From CAVQBP01 sp963723205 (lineage in GTDB: Bacteria > Bacteroidota > Ignavibacteria > Ignavibacteriales > Ignavibacteriaceae): 64,000 nucleotides of DNA. The translations under genes and the position numbers were made by a program. The notes beneath the pieces are model-generated. The model was not told the origin of the DNA and did no database searches. It saw nothing but the letters and a program-made list of their open reading frames with translations. Positions 1 to 9,246 of the stretch are shown here, piece by piece (position 1 is the stretch's first letter; every line of letters starts with the position of its first letter). The stretch covers positions 620,001 through 684,000 of the forward strand of contig CAVRQC010000038.1 of NCBI GenBank assembly GCA_963723205.1, read 5' to 3'.

Positions 1-324
1 CACAATCCATATTGTAAAATTTTAATATTTCAATATCCTGTTTGGAAAAATCAAATAATTATTATAGATTGAAACAAACATCTAAAAGAGTACGCAAATG
101 GTTATTCCTGTTTTGCGCTAACAATATAAAATCATTGCATCCCATATTGTATAACAGGGTGGAGCTAGTTTTATTAAAATTATATTTAGTGAAATCTTAA
201 GTGAAATAATTAGACTCTTATAAGCAGATATTGAATTAACTTAATAAAAAACTATACCACAGCCCAATTACTCAAGGTCCCATAAGCTATATTTCTATAA
301 CTGTTACTGTATTAAGGGTAAAAG
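1..324. other. Intergenic stretch before the first kinase
   Basis: I see no gene in this AT-rich stretch. It should hold the promoter of the kinase that starts at 325, but I could not identify one with confidence. A Shine-Dalgarno-like AAGGG lies at 314-318, six bases before the ATG at 325. Confidence 0.5.
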
Positions 325-1911
325 ATGGGAGAAAAAAAAGGACACAAAGATCACAATACAAAGTTAAGAAGTACAGCGGAAAAAAAATTAGACAGCAGTA
401 TTCAAAACTTCAATAAACTTCCGCCAATAGAAATAAAAAATCTCTTGCACGAATTTCAAGTCTACCAGGTTGAACTTGAGATGCATAACGAAGAATTGCG
501 TTTAACACAGCGGAAACTTGATGAAACGATTGAGAAGTATTTTGATCTGTTTAATTTTGCACCCGTTGGATACCTCACATTAAACGAAAACAACTTGATA
601 GAAGAAGCTAATCTTACTGCCGCAAGTTTATTTGCTCTTCCAATTAAGCATCTAAAGAAAAAACCGATTTTCGATTTAATCATCGATGAAGATAAAGACA
701 CGTACTACTTTATGCACAATGAATTGATAAAAACCGGAAATAAACAGCAGTTCGAATTAAGGATGAAGGGAATAGAAGGAAGCATATTCTGGGCATATAT
801 TACTTCAATTGTTAATAAAAATGAAGAAGAGACTTACAAAGTACGTTTAACTATTTCTGATATTTCCGAGCGCATACAAATAGAAGAGCAGATCCGCTTC
901 CAGGCAGCTCTTTTAAATGCAGTAGATCAGTCTGTTATTGCTATCGGCGTTACAGGGAACATTGTCTATATGAATCATGCTGCCGAAAATCTGTATGGTT
1001 GGAAATTAAATGAGGCTGCAGGGCGTAATATTATCAATGTAGTGGCTCCCAAAATATCTTCAGACCAAACAAAAAAGATTAGGGAGAATCTAATAAAAGG
1101 TAAGTCATGGATGGGTGAGCTTGTTGTATACCATCGCAATGGGACTGCATTTCCCATAATGGCAAGCAGCTCACCAATTTTAGATAAAAAAGGTATGTTA
1201 ATTGGCAGTGTCAGTATCTCTTTCGATATTGCCGAGCGTAAGAGAACAGAAGAATCGCTGTATAAACTTACCGAACATCTGCAATCTATTCGAGAAGAGG
1301 AAAGGACAAATATCGCAAGAGAAATTCATGATGATTTAGGTCAAACGCTTACTGCTCTTAAAATGGACCTGTCATGGCTTAGGAAAAAAACAGAATTGGA
1401 TAAGCCTGCTCAAAATAAAATTGATACTATGTCCGAAATGATTGATTCGACAATTCAAACAGTTCAAAGAATAGCAACAGAACTAAGACCGGGAATACTC
1501 GACGACTTAGGATTGCCGGCTGCGATTGAATGGTTAACTGAAGAAATTAATAAAAGGACAAATATTAATTTTGAGCTTAGAATTATTCCTGAAGAATTTT
1601 CATTTGAACAAAATCTTTCAATAAATATTTATAGAATTGTTCAGGAAGTATTAACAAATGTAATTAGGCATTCCAATGCTACAATTGTGAAAGTTAAGAT
1701 TGAAAAAGTTAATAATGAATTAAACATTAATATAGAAGATAATGGAGTGGGAATTCCAAAAGAAAAAATAAACGATATAAATTCACTTGGCTTAATTGGG
1801 ATACGTGAACGCGTTAGGTACTGGAACGGGAAAGTAAATATTAAAGGAGCTACAAATAAGGGGACAGAAGTTTCAATAAAATTACAATTAAGTAATAGGG
1901 ATTTGGTATGA
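325..1911 (+). CDS. PAS-PAS sensor histidine kinase, NarX/DegS-type (HisKA_3)
   Basis: Soluble two-component sensor kinase of 528 residues. A short N-terminal helix carries the HxxELExxNEELR-like motif (about 42-59) that often precedes PAS domains. PAS 1 lies at about 65-185 and PAS 2 at about 192-305, each ending in the usual D-I-(S/A)-E-R. The dimerisation/phosphoacceptor part is HisKA_3, with His335 in REIHDDLGQ. A HATPase_c domain (about 430-525) shows the N box (QEVLTNVIRHS) and DNGVGIP. No membrane segment is visible, so the signal is probably cytoplasmic. The last four bases overlap the start of the LuxR-type regulator at 1908, so the pair is almost certainly translationally coupled and cognate. 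The ligand is unknown. Confidence 0.9.
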   Translation: MGEKKGHKDHNTKLRSTAEKKLDSSIQNFNKLPPIEIKNLLHEFQVYQVELEMHNEELRLTQRKLDETIEKYFDLFNFAPVGYLTLNENNLIEEANLTAASLFALPIKHLKKKPIFDLIIDEDKDTYYFMHNELIKTGNKQQFELRMKGIEGSIFWAYITSIVNKNEEETYKVRLTISDISERIQIEEQIRFQAALLNAVDQSVIAIGVTGNIVYMNHAAENLYGWKLNEAAGRNIINVVAPKISSDQTKKIRENLIKGKSWMGELVVYHRNGTAFPIMASSSPILDKKGMLIGSVSISFDIAERKRTEESLYKLTEHLQSIREEERTNIAREIHDDLGQTLTALKMDLSWLRKKTELDKPAQNKIDTMSEMIDSTIQTVQRIATELRPGILDDLGLPAAIEWLTEEINKRTNINFELRIIPEEFSFEQNLSINIYRIVQEVLTNVIRHSNATIVKVKIEKVNNELNINIEDNGVGIPKEKINDINSLGLIGIRERVRYWNGKVNIKGATNKGTEVSIKLQLSNRDLV

Positions 1912-2537
1912 AGATTTTAATTGCAGATGATCATGCAATTATTCGTGAAGGATTGAAGCAAATCTTAACCGGTATTAACGATATTGGAATAATTGATGAA
2001 GCTTGTAACGGGAAAGAAGTTTTAACCAAAGTCCGATCAGAATTTTATGATATTGTTGTACTGGATATTTCTATGCCTGATATGAACGGGCTTGATATTT
2101 TAAAGCAGCTAAAAACGGAGCAGCCGGACCTGCATATTCTTATTCTTTCTATCCACCCTGTAGACCAATATGCACTGAGGGTTTTAAAAGCTGGCGCTTC
2201 CGGTTATTTGACTAAAGCCAGTGCAACTGAAGAGCTTGTTAAAGCAATAGTTAAAATTTCCGCGGGCGGCAAATATATTTCCGAACCATTAGCTGATATA
2301 CTTTCCGATAACCTGGAAGGTAAAAATATTAATCTTCCCCATGAATCTTTATCTGATCGTGAATACGAAGTTATGTGCTTGATTGCATCAGGAAAATCAA
2401 GTGATGAAATAGCGGGCAAACTTTTTATCAGCTCGAATACAGTCAGAACTTACAGAACAAGGATTTTAGAAAAAATGAATATGTCGGATAATTCCCAGAT
2501 AATTACATACTGCATTAAAAATAATCTAATCGATTGA
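1908..2537 (+). CDS. NarL/FixJ-family response regulator (REC-HTH_LuxR)
   Basis: 209-residue DNA-binding response regulator. The receiver domain (about 1-120) has the acidic pair DD at 7-8, the phosphoacceptor Asp53 in VVLDISMPDMNG, and the conserved Lys in YLTKASA. The C-terminal LuxR-type HTH (about 145-205) shows the typical LSDREYEVMCLIASGKSSDEIAGKL pattern and a recognition helix with NTVRTYRTRI. Its ATG lies inside the stop of the upstream HisKA_3 kinase (ATGA overlap), and such kinases normally pair with NarL-type regulators. Its targets cannot be told from the sequence. Confidence 0.92.
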   Translation: MKILIADDHAIIREGLKQILTGINDIGIIDEACNGKEVLTKVRSEFYDIVVLDISMPDMNGLDILKQLKTEQPDLHILILSIHPVDQYALRVLKAGASGYLTKASATEELVKAIVKISAGGKYISEPLADILSDNLEGKNINLPHESLSDREYEVMCLIASGKSSDEIAGKLFISSNTVRTYRTRILEKMNMSDNSQIITYCIKNNLID

Positions 2538-2804
2538 ATTAAATATCCATATTATATTTTGACCTCACCTTAAGCTTTAATCTTTTTTATTAGCCAATAT
2601 ATAATTGCAATTGGTTTTGGTTAATTGAGAACTTAAATATAAGCCAAAATCTAAGTTTTAGACCGTTTAAACTGCACAAAGTTATATACATAGTCTTAAT
2701 AACCACATATAAATTATTATTGTGACTACATCATAATCATTATAATGCTTAGTGTAAATATTATTTGAATATCGTAGCTTATTTCAGTTCAAAAAAGAGA
2801 ATGA

Positions 2805-3272
2805 ATGAATTCAGTTCATTGGTCGATAAAAATAAATAATATGGCTATTACACAATTTAACTTGGATAATAACAAAATTAAAATCTTACTGGTTGATGAT
2901 TCGGAAATAATTCGCGAAAGATTAAGCCTTTTACTAAAACAAATTTCGGTTCCTATAATTATTAACGAGGCGAAAGATACAATCGAAACTATGAAGCAGC
3001 TAAAAGCTCTTAAACAAGATATAGTAATTTTAGATATAAAATTGCCCGGTGAAAGCGGGATGGAATTACTTAAAAAAATCAAAAGAACAAATAAATCAAT
3101 CCATGTTATAATCTTAACTAATTTTCTCTTACAGCAATACAGGAAGAGATGTATTGAGTTAGGAGCAGATTATTTTTTATCAAAATCCAATGATTTTGAA
3201 CAGATACCGGACATTATTCAAAAATTATATTCCTATTCTTTATCAAATATTGAGGAGTACCATAATGGATGA
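2805..3272 (+). CDS. Stand-alone receiver (REC-only) response regulator, copy A
   Basis: 155-residue protein that is essentially one receiver domain after about 25 extra N-terminal residues. The acidic pocket DD is at 31-32, the phosphoacceptor is Asp77 in ILDIKLPGESG, and the switch Thr and Lys are in ILTN and FLSKS. There is no output domain, so it works by protein contact or as a phosphate carrier. The start at 2805 follows AAGAGA; an internal ATG at 2841 (MAITQF) is a possible alternative. About 84% of residues match the REC protein at 4907-5281, and the DNA is similarly close, so the two are recent duplicates. The stop overlaps the micropeptide ORF at 3265. Confidence 0.85.
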   Translation: MNSVHWSIKINNMAITQFNLDNNKIKILLVDDSEIIRERLSLLLKQISVPIIINEAKDTIETMKQLKALKQDIVILDIKLPGESGMELLKKIKRTNKSIHVIILTNFLLQQYRKRCIELGADYFLSKSNDFEQIPDIIQKLYSYSLSNIEEYHNG

Positions 3273-3432
3273 AAAGATGAACAAGTATTACTCCATGAAT
3301 ACTAATGTTGTAGGATTAGCCTTAAATGATAAAGGGTTCAGTATGTCTTTGATGTTAGAGAAACTGAGAGTGTGTGATAAGTTTACTGAATTTATGTTTA
3401 TGCTTGGTGCTCCTCATTTTGTTTTAATATAG
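3265..3432 (+). CDS. 55-residue micropeptide downstream of REC copy A
   Basis: Small ORF that begins MDEKMNKYYSMNT and overlaps the last eight bases of the REC gene. A strong GAGGAG ribosome site at 3252-3257 sits eight bases before the ATG, which is why I choose this start over a longer reading from 3190. The N-terminus matches the small ORF at 5293 (MNEKMNKYISMDT), which also follows a REC gene with the same GAGGAG spacing, and both contain an A-P-(H/F)-F segment near the end. I recognise no domain. The conserved start and ribosome site argue for translation; the diverging C-termini argue that selection is weak. Confidence 0.45.
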   Translation: MDEKMNKYYSMNTNVVGLALNDKGFSMSLMLEKLRVCDKFTEFMFMLGAPHFVLI

Positions 3433-3442
3433 TTTTTTCGGT

Positions 3443-3562
3443 ATTGAGTTTGGATCGGATTACTTTCTATCAAAATCACAGGAGTTTGAACAGCTGCCGG
3501 AAATAATTCGGAATCTCCGTTATGGTTATAGTATAAATATTGAGGAGTGCCGATATGAATGA
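3443..3562 (+). pseudogene. Remnant of a third REC domain (last ~38 codons)
   Basis: Reading from 3443 gives IEFGSDYFLSKSQEFEQLPE and continues to a TGA at 3560-3562. This matches the C-terminal end of the REC proteins at 2805 and 4907 (IEFGADYFLSKSQEFEQIPD). The first two thirds of the domain, including the phosphoacceptor Asp, are missing. It is the dead middle copy of the duplicated REC-micropeptide unit. The base-level match is as close as that between the two live copies, so the loss is recent. Confidence 0.8.
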
Positions 3563-3720
3563 ATAGATAAACATGAATGTCTCCTAAGATACTAATGCCC
3601 AGTGACCGAATTAGATGATAAAAGATTCGGAATGTTTATAGAGAATAATACAGACAACCGAATTACACACCTGTCGCGTGCTCCTCAAATTATTCCGGCT
3701 GTTATCAATTTAAAAATGAA
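3555..3720 (+). pseudogene. Degraded third copy of the REC-linked micropeptide
   Basis: After the same GAGGAG site (3541-3546 region), the ORF starts ATGAATGAA as in the copy at 5293, but the fourth codon is TAG and further stops follow. Beyond that the DNA still aligns with the live copies, including GATACTAATG and a GTGCTCCTC block near 3679-3687 that corresponds to the G-A-P/C-A-P segment. The remnant cannot make the peptide. Confidence 0.6.
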
Positions 3721-3813
3721 ATATAATCCACTAGTGTTTAACAATAGGGAATAGTTTAATGTAAGGATTTAAAAAAATCTATCCAGACGATAGAATAAAA
3801 ATAATCTTCAAAG

Positions 3814-4881
3814 ATGAACGATATTATGAAAAAAGAAAACGAATTTTCGGAGGAGCTTTGGGCTTCCTTTGGTAATGAAACCGGGAAACAAGCGGAAGAT
3901 ATAACTTTTAGATTACCGGGGTTTGATAAGCGTCCGGTTACAGAAAAGGAAAAAGAAAAAGAATTAATCGAATGTATATACCGGGAGATTCTTAATCTAA
4001 AAGGAGCTTCGCGCACAGTGAATAAACTTATTGATATACAAGAGATCTGTCAGTCAATGGAACATGTGCTTGCTTCATTAAAAACCGAACATATTTCTCT
4101 TTCTTCTTCATTGGTTAAATTATTTTTTGATACCGTAGGAGTAATTAATCGGTTTCGTCTTCTCTTACAATCAACTTGTGAAGAGTTAACTTTTCCCAAA
4201 CTATACATTACCAGCTTTTTAAAAAAACTGGAGTCTGCTTATAAGGGAGATATTGTAGAAAGTCTAAATGATACTCAACTAGGCGGGTCAAAAGTAACAG
4301 CCAATCAGGAGGAAGAAAATTTTATTTCCCAAAATGTTAGATCATCAGCTTTTAATCTCAATTCATTTCTTCATCAATCGGAAGATATGGTAATGACCAT
4401 TTCGTCTGCAAAGCAATTAACAGATACTCTAAAAACAATAAATGATGAATTCATTTCTTTTGAAAATTATTTTATTAAGCTGTATTCAAAACTGCTTGCG
4501 TACCAAAATACTTCAAATAGAAATCAAAGCCTATTAAATGAATTTTCTTCGAAAGATGGAGACGAAAATATATTGGGGAAATCAGAATCGGAAACTATTA
4601 TTAATGATATAGAAGAATCATTAATTCGTGCAAACAAAGTTATTAAATTGACCGGGAATAAGATTACAGCATTAATAAAAAAATCTGTGAATGATCATCA
4701 TGAACTTCAAAGTAAAGCAAACAATCTTCTTGATGAAGTGAAGAAAGCCAGCGTGATACCATTCTCATCATTACCGGATCAATTAATAAATATTATTAGC
4801 AGCCTCAACAGAGAGCACGGTAAGGAAATTGAATCAATAATTTGTGAAGAGAAGTTTGAAGTGGATAAAAAATACTGGTAA
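3814..4881 (+). CDS. Unknown protein with a CheA P1/HPt-like segment lacking the phospho-histidine
   Basis: 355 residues, mainly helical by composition, with no membrane segment. Residues about 50-120 read like a histidine phosphotransfer domain of CheA type: Y56-R57, then L62-K63-G64-A65-S66, then MEHVLASLK and a final helix. In working HPt domains the motif is F-R-x-x-H-x-(I/L)-K-G. Here the position of the phospho-accepting His is Leu60, so it should not carry phosphate. The rest (120-355) is unrecognised, with long polar helices. It lies between the REC copies and just before the REC gene at 4907, so it may bind those receivers. The HPt reading is inferred from pattern only. Confidence 0.5.
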   Translation: MNDIMKKENEFSEELWASFGNETGKQAEDITFRLPGFDKRPVTEKEKEKELIECIYREILNLKGASRTVNKLIDIQEICQSMEHVLASLKTEHISLSSSLVKLFFDTVGVINRFRLLLQSTCEELTFPKLYITSFLKKLESAYKGDIVESLNDTQLGGSKVTANQEEENFISQNVRSSAFNLNSFLHQSEDMVMTISSAKQLTDTLKTINDEFISFENYFIKLYSKLLAYQNTSNRNQSLLNEFSSKDGDENILGKSESETIINDIEESLIRANKVIKLTGNKITALIKKSVNDHHELQSKANNLLDEVKKASVIPFSSLPDQLINIISSLNREHGKEIESIICEEKFEVDKKYW

Positions 4882-4906
4882 AAGATACCAAAAGGAAAAC
4901 AGCAGG

Positions 4907-5281
4907 ATGCAAATATTATTGGTTGATGATTCGGAAATAATTCGCGAAAGATTAGGTCTCATACTAAAACAAATTTCGGTTCCTTTAATTATTAACGAGG
5001 CGAAAGATACAATTGAAGCTATGAAGCAGCTAAAAGCTCTTAATCAAGATATAGTAATTTTGGATATAAAAATGCCCGGCGAAAGCGGGATTGAATTACT
5101 TAAAAGAATTAAAAGAACAAATAAATCTATCCATGTTATAATCTTGACTAATTATCCTTCGCAGCAATATAGGAAGAAATGTATTGAGTTTGGAGCAGAT
5201 TACTTTTTATCAAAATCACAAGAGTTTGAACAAATACCGGACATAATTCAGAAATTTTATCCGGGTTCTTTACCAAATTGA
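4907..5281 (+). CDS. Stand-alone receiver (REC-only) response regulator, copy C
   Basis: 124-residue single receiver domain: DD at 7-8, phosphoacceptor Asp53 in ILDIKMPGESG, Thr in ILTN and Lys in FLSKS. I start at the ATG at 4907, which begins directly with the first beta strand (MQILLVDD) and follows AGCAGG; a longer reading from a GTG at 4844 would overlap the upstream gene by 38 bases. It is a near duplicate of the REC protein at 2805 but lacks that protein's N-terminal extension. It is followed after 11 bases by its own micropeptide ORF. No output domain. Confidence 0.88.
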   Translation: MQILLVDDSEIIRERLGLILKQISVPLIINEAKDTIEAMKQLKALNQDIVILDIKMPGESGIELLKRIKRTNKSIHVIILTNYPSQQYRKKCIEFGADYFLSKSQEFEQIPDIIQKFYPGSLPN

Positions 5282-5292
5282 GGAGCGCAGAT

Positions 5293-5529
5293 ATGAATGA
5301 AAAGATGAACAAGTATATCTCAATGGATACTATGGTTGTTAAATTGCCAACAAATGATAGTAAAATCGATACTATGAAAATGATTCGGAAAACCGGATGG
5401 GTATCTATGACATGCGCTCCTTTTATTTTCAGTTGCAGATTGAGAAGTAATAACAGAAGTATAGCTTCCAATGACCTTATAACAAGCACAATAACTAAAC
5501 GATGGAGCTATATTATTTTTTGGTCTTAA
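5293..5529 (+). CDS. 78-residue micropeptide downstream of REC copy C
   Basis: Small ORF starting MNEKMNKYISMDT, paralogous over its first half to the ORF at 3265. A GAGGAG ribosome site at 5280-5285 overlaps the stop of the REC gene and sits seven bases before the ATG at 5293. The tail is longer than in the first copy and is polar and basic. I recognise no domain. Its place between a receiver gene and a very large hybrid kinase suggests a signalling accessory, but that is inference from position only. Confidence 0.45.
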   Translation: MNEKMNKYISMDTMVVKLPTNDSKIDTMKMIRKTGWVSMTCAPFIFSCRLRSNNRSIASNDLITSTITKRWSYIIFWS

Positions 5530-5590
5530 CATCTATTTTAGCAAAACTATTGAGGAATATATCTATTTGGATTAATCGGTGAGACTTTAT

Positions 5591-8500
5591 ATGAAAAACA
5601 TAAAAGTTAAAATATTAGCTATTGACGACAACAATAACAATCTAATTAAGTTAAAGCAATTGATAGAAGAGGCATTTCCTTTTGCGATTACTCTTACAAC
5701 AAATAATGGTAAAAAAGGATTGGAATTGGCAGAAGCTGAAAATCCGGATGTCATTCTGCTTGATATTTTAATGCCGGGGATGGACGGTTTTGAGGTATGT
5801 CAAGAATTAAAAGCAAAAAAAAATCTTAACCATATACCAATTGTTTTAGTGAGTGTGCCGAAAGGAAATAGGGAAAACCGTATTAAAGCATTAGAAGCCG
5901 GTGCCGAAGCATTTATTACCAAACCCATTGATATTCGTGAACTTACTGCCCAGATTAAAGCTATGATGAAAATTAAAAATGCCGCGGTCCAAAAGCTCAA
6001 TGAGAAAAAACAGCTGGCTAAATTAGTAATCGAACAGACAAAAGATCTAAAAAAAAACTATGAAACTACTCTAAATTTACTTGAGAATTCAAAAATTGAA
6101 AATGAGACAAGGAAGCTTAGTGAGAAAGCTCTGCGCGAAAGTGAAAAAAAATACCGTTCATTAACTCAGTCAACTATTGATGCTATTATCACTACCGATA
6201 TGAAAAGAAAAATAGTAGACTGGAATATCGGAGCTGAAAAAATATTCGGCTACTTCAAGGAAGAAATAATAGGAAAGGACCTGAAATTATTAATCCCGCA
6301 GAGCTTTTTGAAAATTCTTAATGAAGAAATGAATCATATAGAAGCAGACAGGGACCATCATGCATCTGGAAAAACTGTTGAACTGTACGGTTTAAATAAA
6401 TACGGTAAAGAATTTCCAATCGAATTATCGTTATCCGAATGGGAAGCTTCAGGTAAGAAGTATTTTACCGGTATAATTCGAGATATTTCTAGCCGGAAAG
6501 CGGCTGAAGAGGAAATTCAATTCAGGAATATTATTTTATCAACACAGCAGGAAACTTCTATTGACGGGATACTTGTAGTTGATGAGAATTCTGAAATTGT
6601 ATCTTATAACAGTCAGTTTATAAGGATGTGGGGAATCCCTCAAGAGTTGGCAGATTTGAAATCTGATGAACCTGTTTTGAATTTTGTTGCAGAACAAATG
6701 ACAGATCCTCAATCTTTTATTTGGCAAGTTCAACATCTCTATGAACACAAAAATGAAACATGTCATGAGCAAATTATTCTAAAGAACGGAAATATCTTTG
6801 ATCGCTATTCGGCACCAATGGTTGGAAAAGACGAAAAATACTACGGGCGTGTCTGGTATTTTCGCGATATTACTGAACGCAAGCGTTTTGAAAACGCATT
6901 GATGGAAAGTGAAGAGAGGCTGCGGATAACAATGGAGGTAACCAATATTGGCTTATGGAATTGGGATGTTGAAAAAGATATTTGGAATGCTTCTCCTACA
7001 TATTATACGATGCTTGGATATGAGCCGGTTATAGGACCAGTTGACCGTAAGGCCTGGTTGAATTTAGTTCATCCGGATGATAGACAGGGAATTAATGATA
7101 AAATCAATAAAGTTCTTCATGGACGCATCATAGAATATAACTATAAGGCAAGGATTAAACATGCTGATGGTTCATATAGGTGGAACAGTGTAATTGGTAA
7201 AACCGTTGAATGGGATAGTTACGGTGCTCCAAAATCTCTAATTGGTGTGAGAATAGATATAACTAAACAAAAAGAAGATGAAGAAAGAATACATAAAAGT
7301 GAGAAGCGTTACCGCTATTTATTTGAAAATACCGCAATTGCTATATGGGAAGAAGATCTTTCGGAAGTAAGAAAATATATAGATGAATTAAGACAAAGCG
7401 GAGTAAGTGATTTTCGTTCATACTTCGACAGCCGAACGGACGAAGTTATTAAGTGCGCATCAATGGTTAAATTGCTGGATGTTAATAATGAAGGAGTAAA
7501 TATTTTTGAAGGCAGCAGCAAAGAAGAAATAATTAAATGTTTTTCTTCATTCTTTGTAGAAGAATCATTGAATGCCGCAAAAGAAGAGCTAGTAGGCTTA
7601 TCCGAAGGAAAACTTAGAATTGAAGACGAAATGCCGATTAAAACTTTAAACGGCAGAATAAAGCAAATTCTCTTTCAGCTTATAATTGTGCCAGGGTATG
7701 AAGATACATGGTCGAGAGTTTTATTCTCCTTTTTAGATATAACCGAGCGTAAGAAGGATGAGCAATCTCTAAGGCTTTTCCGTTTGCTGATAGATAGATC
7801 AAATGATGCTGTTGAAGTTATTGATACAGAGACAGGCAGGTTTATAGACGTTAATGAAAAAGCATGTTCCGAACTCGGATACAGCCGGAATGAGCTTTTA
7901 AACATGCAATTATTTGATATTGATCCAAATCAAATTTTAAAAGATTTCAAATTATTAGTTGTTAATATTAAAGAATCAGACTCTATGATGATAGAATCTA
8001 CACATCGCCGTAAAGATGGCTCTATATTCCCGGTTGAGGTGAATATTACCGCGGTTAACTTCGGCAAAAAATATACTATTGCCATCGTGCGGAATATAAC
8101 CGATCGTAAAATTGCGGAGAAAGTGCTGGCTGCATCTGAAGAAAGATACAGGCTGCTTTTCCAGAGTGCCGCCGAAGGAATCATTGTTGTTGATATTGAA
8201 AAAAAGGAGGTTAAATTTGCAAACAATGCGGCTTGCGAAATGTTCGGATACACAGAAGAAGAGATAACTGGTTTGAGTGTTAAAGATATGCATCCGCCTG
8301 AAAGCCTGGCATACGTAATATCTGAATTCAAGTCACAAGCGCAAGAAGGTAAAGGCGTTGCTATGGATATACCATGCTTAAGAAAGGATGGTGCTGTATT
8401 TTATTGTAACATCACAAACACAATTGCCGAAATTGATGGCAGCAAACACAATATTGGATTTGCAACCGACATAACCGCACAAAAGAAATCTGTTGAAAAG

Positions 8501-8902
8501 ACAAAATTTTTAGCTCATGCGCTGGAAAGTATTAATGAATGTATAACCATAACCGACTTAAATGATAATTTAACTTTTGTTAATTCAGCTTTTTGTAAGG
8601 TTTATGGTTATAAATATAATGATGTAGTGGGAAAAAATATCAGCATTTTCAGATCCGAAAATAACCCTGTTGAATTAACTCAAGAGATTCTGCCGAAAAC
8701 TTTAAGCGGTGGGTGGCAGGGTGAACTATTAAATAAAAAAAATACTGGTGAAGAGTTCCCGGTTTACTTATATACTTCTATTATTTATGACGATAAAAAT
8801 AACCCGGTGGGATTATTAGGTGTTTCCTCCGATATTTCTGAAAGAAAGGTGTCTGAAGAAGCTTTGAGGTATCAGCAATACTTGATGGACTCTTATGTAT
8901 AA
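5591..8902 (+). CDS. 5' part of a broken giant hybrid kinase: REC plus seven PAS domains
   Basis: This reading frame encodes a receiver domain (about 1-125, Asp in LLDILMPGMDGFE, Lys in ITKP), a coiled linker, and seven PAS domains in a row, each closing with a D-I-(S/T)-x-(R/K)-like motif. It stops at 8902 just as an eighth PAS domain begins. The eighth PAS, HisKA, HATPase_c and second REC continue in other frames to 10449, so the original gene ran from 5591 to 10449, about 1600 residues. I prefer the ATG at 5591 with GGTGAG upstream to the GTG at 5579. As it stands the product has sensor domains but no kinase. It could still act as a receiver or be non-functional. Confidence 0.75.
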   Translation: MKNIKVKILAIDDNNNNLIKLKQLIEEAFPFAITLTTNNGKKGLELAEAENPDVILLDILMPGMDGFEVCQELKAKKNLNHIPIVLVSVPKGNRENRIKALEAGAEAFITKPIDIRELTAQIKAMMKIKNAAVQKLNEKKQLAKLVIEQTKDLKKNYETTLNLLENSKIENETRKLSEKALRESEKKYRSLTQSTIDAIITTDMKRKIVDWNIGAEKIFGYFKEEIIGKDLKLLIPQSFLKILNEEMNHIEADRDHHASGKTVELYGLNKYGKEFPIELSLSEWEASGKKYFTGIIRDISSRKAAEEEIQFRNIILSTQQETSIDGILVVDENSEIVSYNSQFIRMWGIPQELADLKSDEPVLNFVAEQMTDPQSFIWQVQHLYEHKNETCHEQIILKNGNIFDRYSAPMVGKDEKYYGRVWYFRDITERKRFENALMESEERLRITMEVTNIGLWNWDVEKDIWNASPTYYTMLGYEPVIGPVDRKAWLNLVHPDDRQGINDKINKVLHGRIIEYNYKARIKHADGSYRWNSVIGKTVEWDSYGAPKSLIGVRIDITKQKEDEERIHKSEKRYRYLFENTAIAIWEEDLSEVRKYIDELRQSGVSDFRSYFDSRTDEVIKCASMVKLLDVNNEGVNIFEGSSKEEIIKCFSSFFVEESLNAAKEELVGLSEGKLRIEDEMPIKTLNGRIKQILFQLIIVPGYEDTWSRVLFSFLDITERKKDEQSLRLFRLLIDRSNDAVEVIDTETGRFIDVNEKACSELGYSRNELLNMQLFDIDPNQILKDFKLLVVNIKESDSMMIESTHRRKDGSIFPVEVNITAVNFGKKYTIAIVRNITDRKIAEKVLAASEERYRLLFQSAAEGIIVVDIEKKEVKFANNAACEMFGYTEEEITGLSVKDMHPPESLAYVISEFKSQAQEGKGVAMDIPCLRKDGAVFYCNITNTIAEIDGSKHNIGFATDITAQKKSVEKTKFLAHALESINECITITDLNDNLTFVNSAFCKVYGYKYNDVVGKNISIFRSENNPVELTQEILPKTLSGGWQGELLNKKNTGEEFPVYLYTSIIYDDKNNPVGLLGVSSDISERKVSEEALRYQQYLMDSYV

Positions 8903-9246
8903 TACTACAGATCATATATACTTCAAAGATAAAGAAAGCCGTTTTATTAGGATAAGCATATCTCTAGCCAAAATATACGGATTAAATGAATCCTAATGAT
9001 GCTGTTGGTAAAAGTGATGTAGATTTTTTCACTAAAGAACATGCAAATAATGCCTACGATGACGAGCAAAAAATTATCCACACCGGAATCCCGGTAATTG
9101 GAATAGAAGAGAAAGAAACCTAGCCGGATGGACATGCAACATGGGTTTCTACAACAAAGCTACCTTTTTATAATAAAGAAAATGAAATTATTGGTACTTT
9201 CGGTATCTCAAGGGATATCACCGAATTCAAAAAAAACCTGGAAGAG
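8903..9246 (+). pseudogene. Disrupted eighth PAS domain joining the two kinase halves
   Basis: The DNA still encodes a PAS domain, but in pieces. After the stop at 8902 a different frame reads NTTDHIYFKDKESRFIRIS. Near 8991 an extra T shifts it again, giving NPNDAVGKSDVDFFTKEHA. An in-frame TAG at 9121-9123 interrupts it once more before PDGHATWVSTTKLP, GTFGISRDITEF and the HisKA linker. There are thus two frameshifts and one nonsense codon in about 230 bases. Three independent lesions make a single sequencing error an unlikely explanation. Confidence 0.8.

Noticed and set aside
3190..3264. N-terminal extension of the first micropeptide from 3190
   Set aside because: It overlaps the REC coding region out of frame and lacks a ribosome site; the ATG at 3265 has GAGGAG and matches the paralogue.
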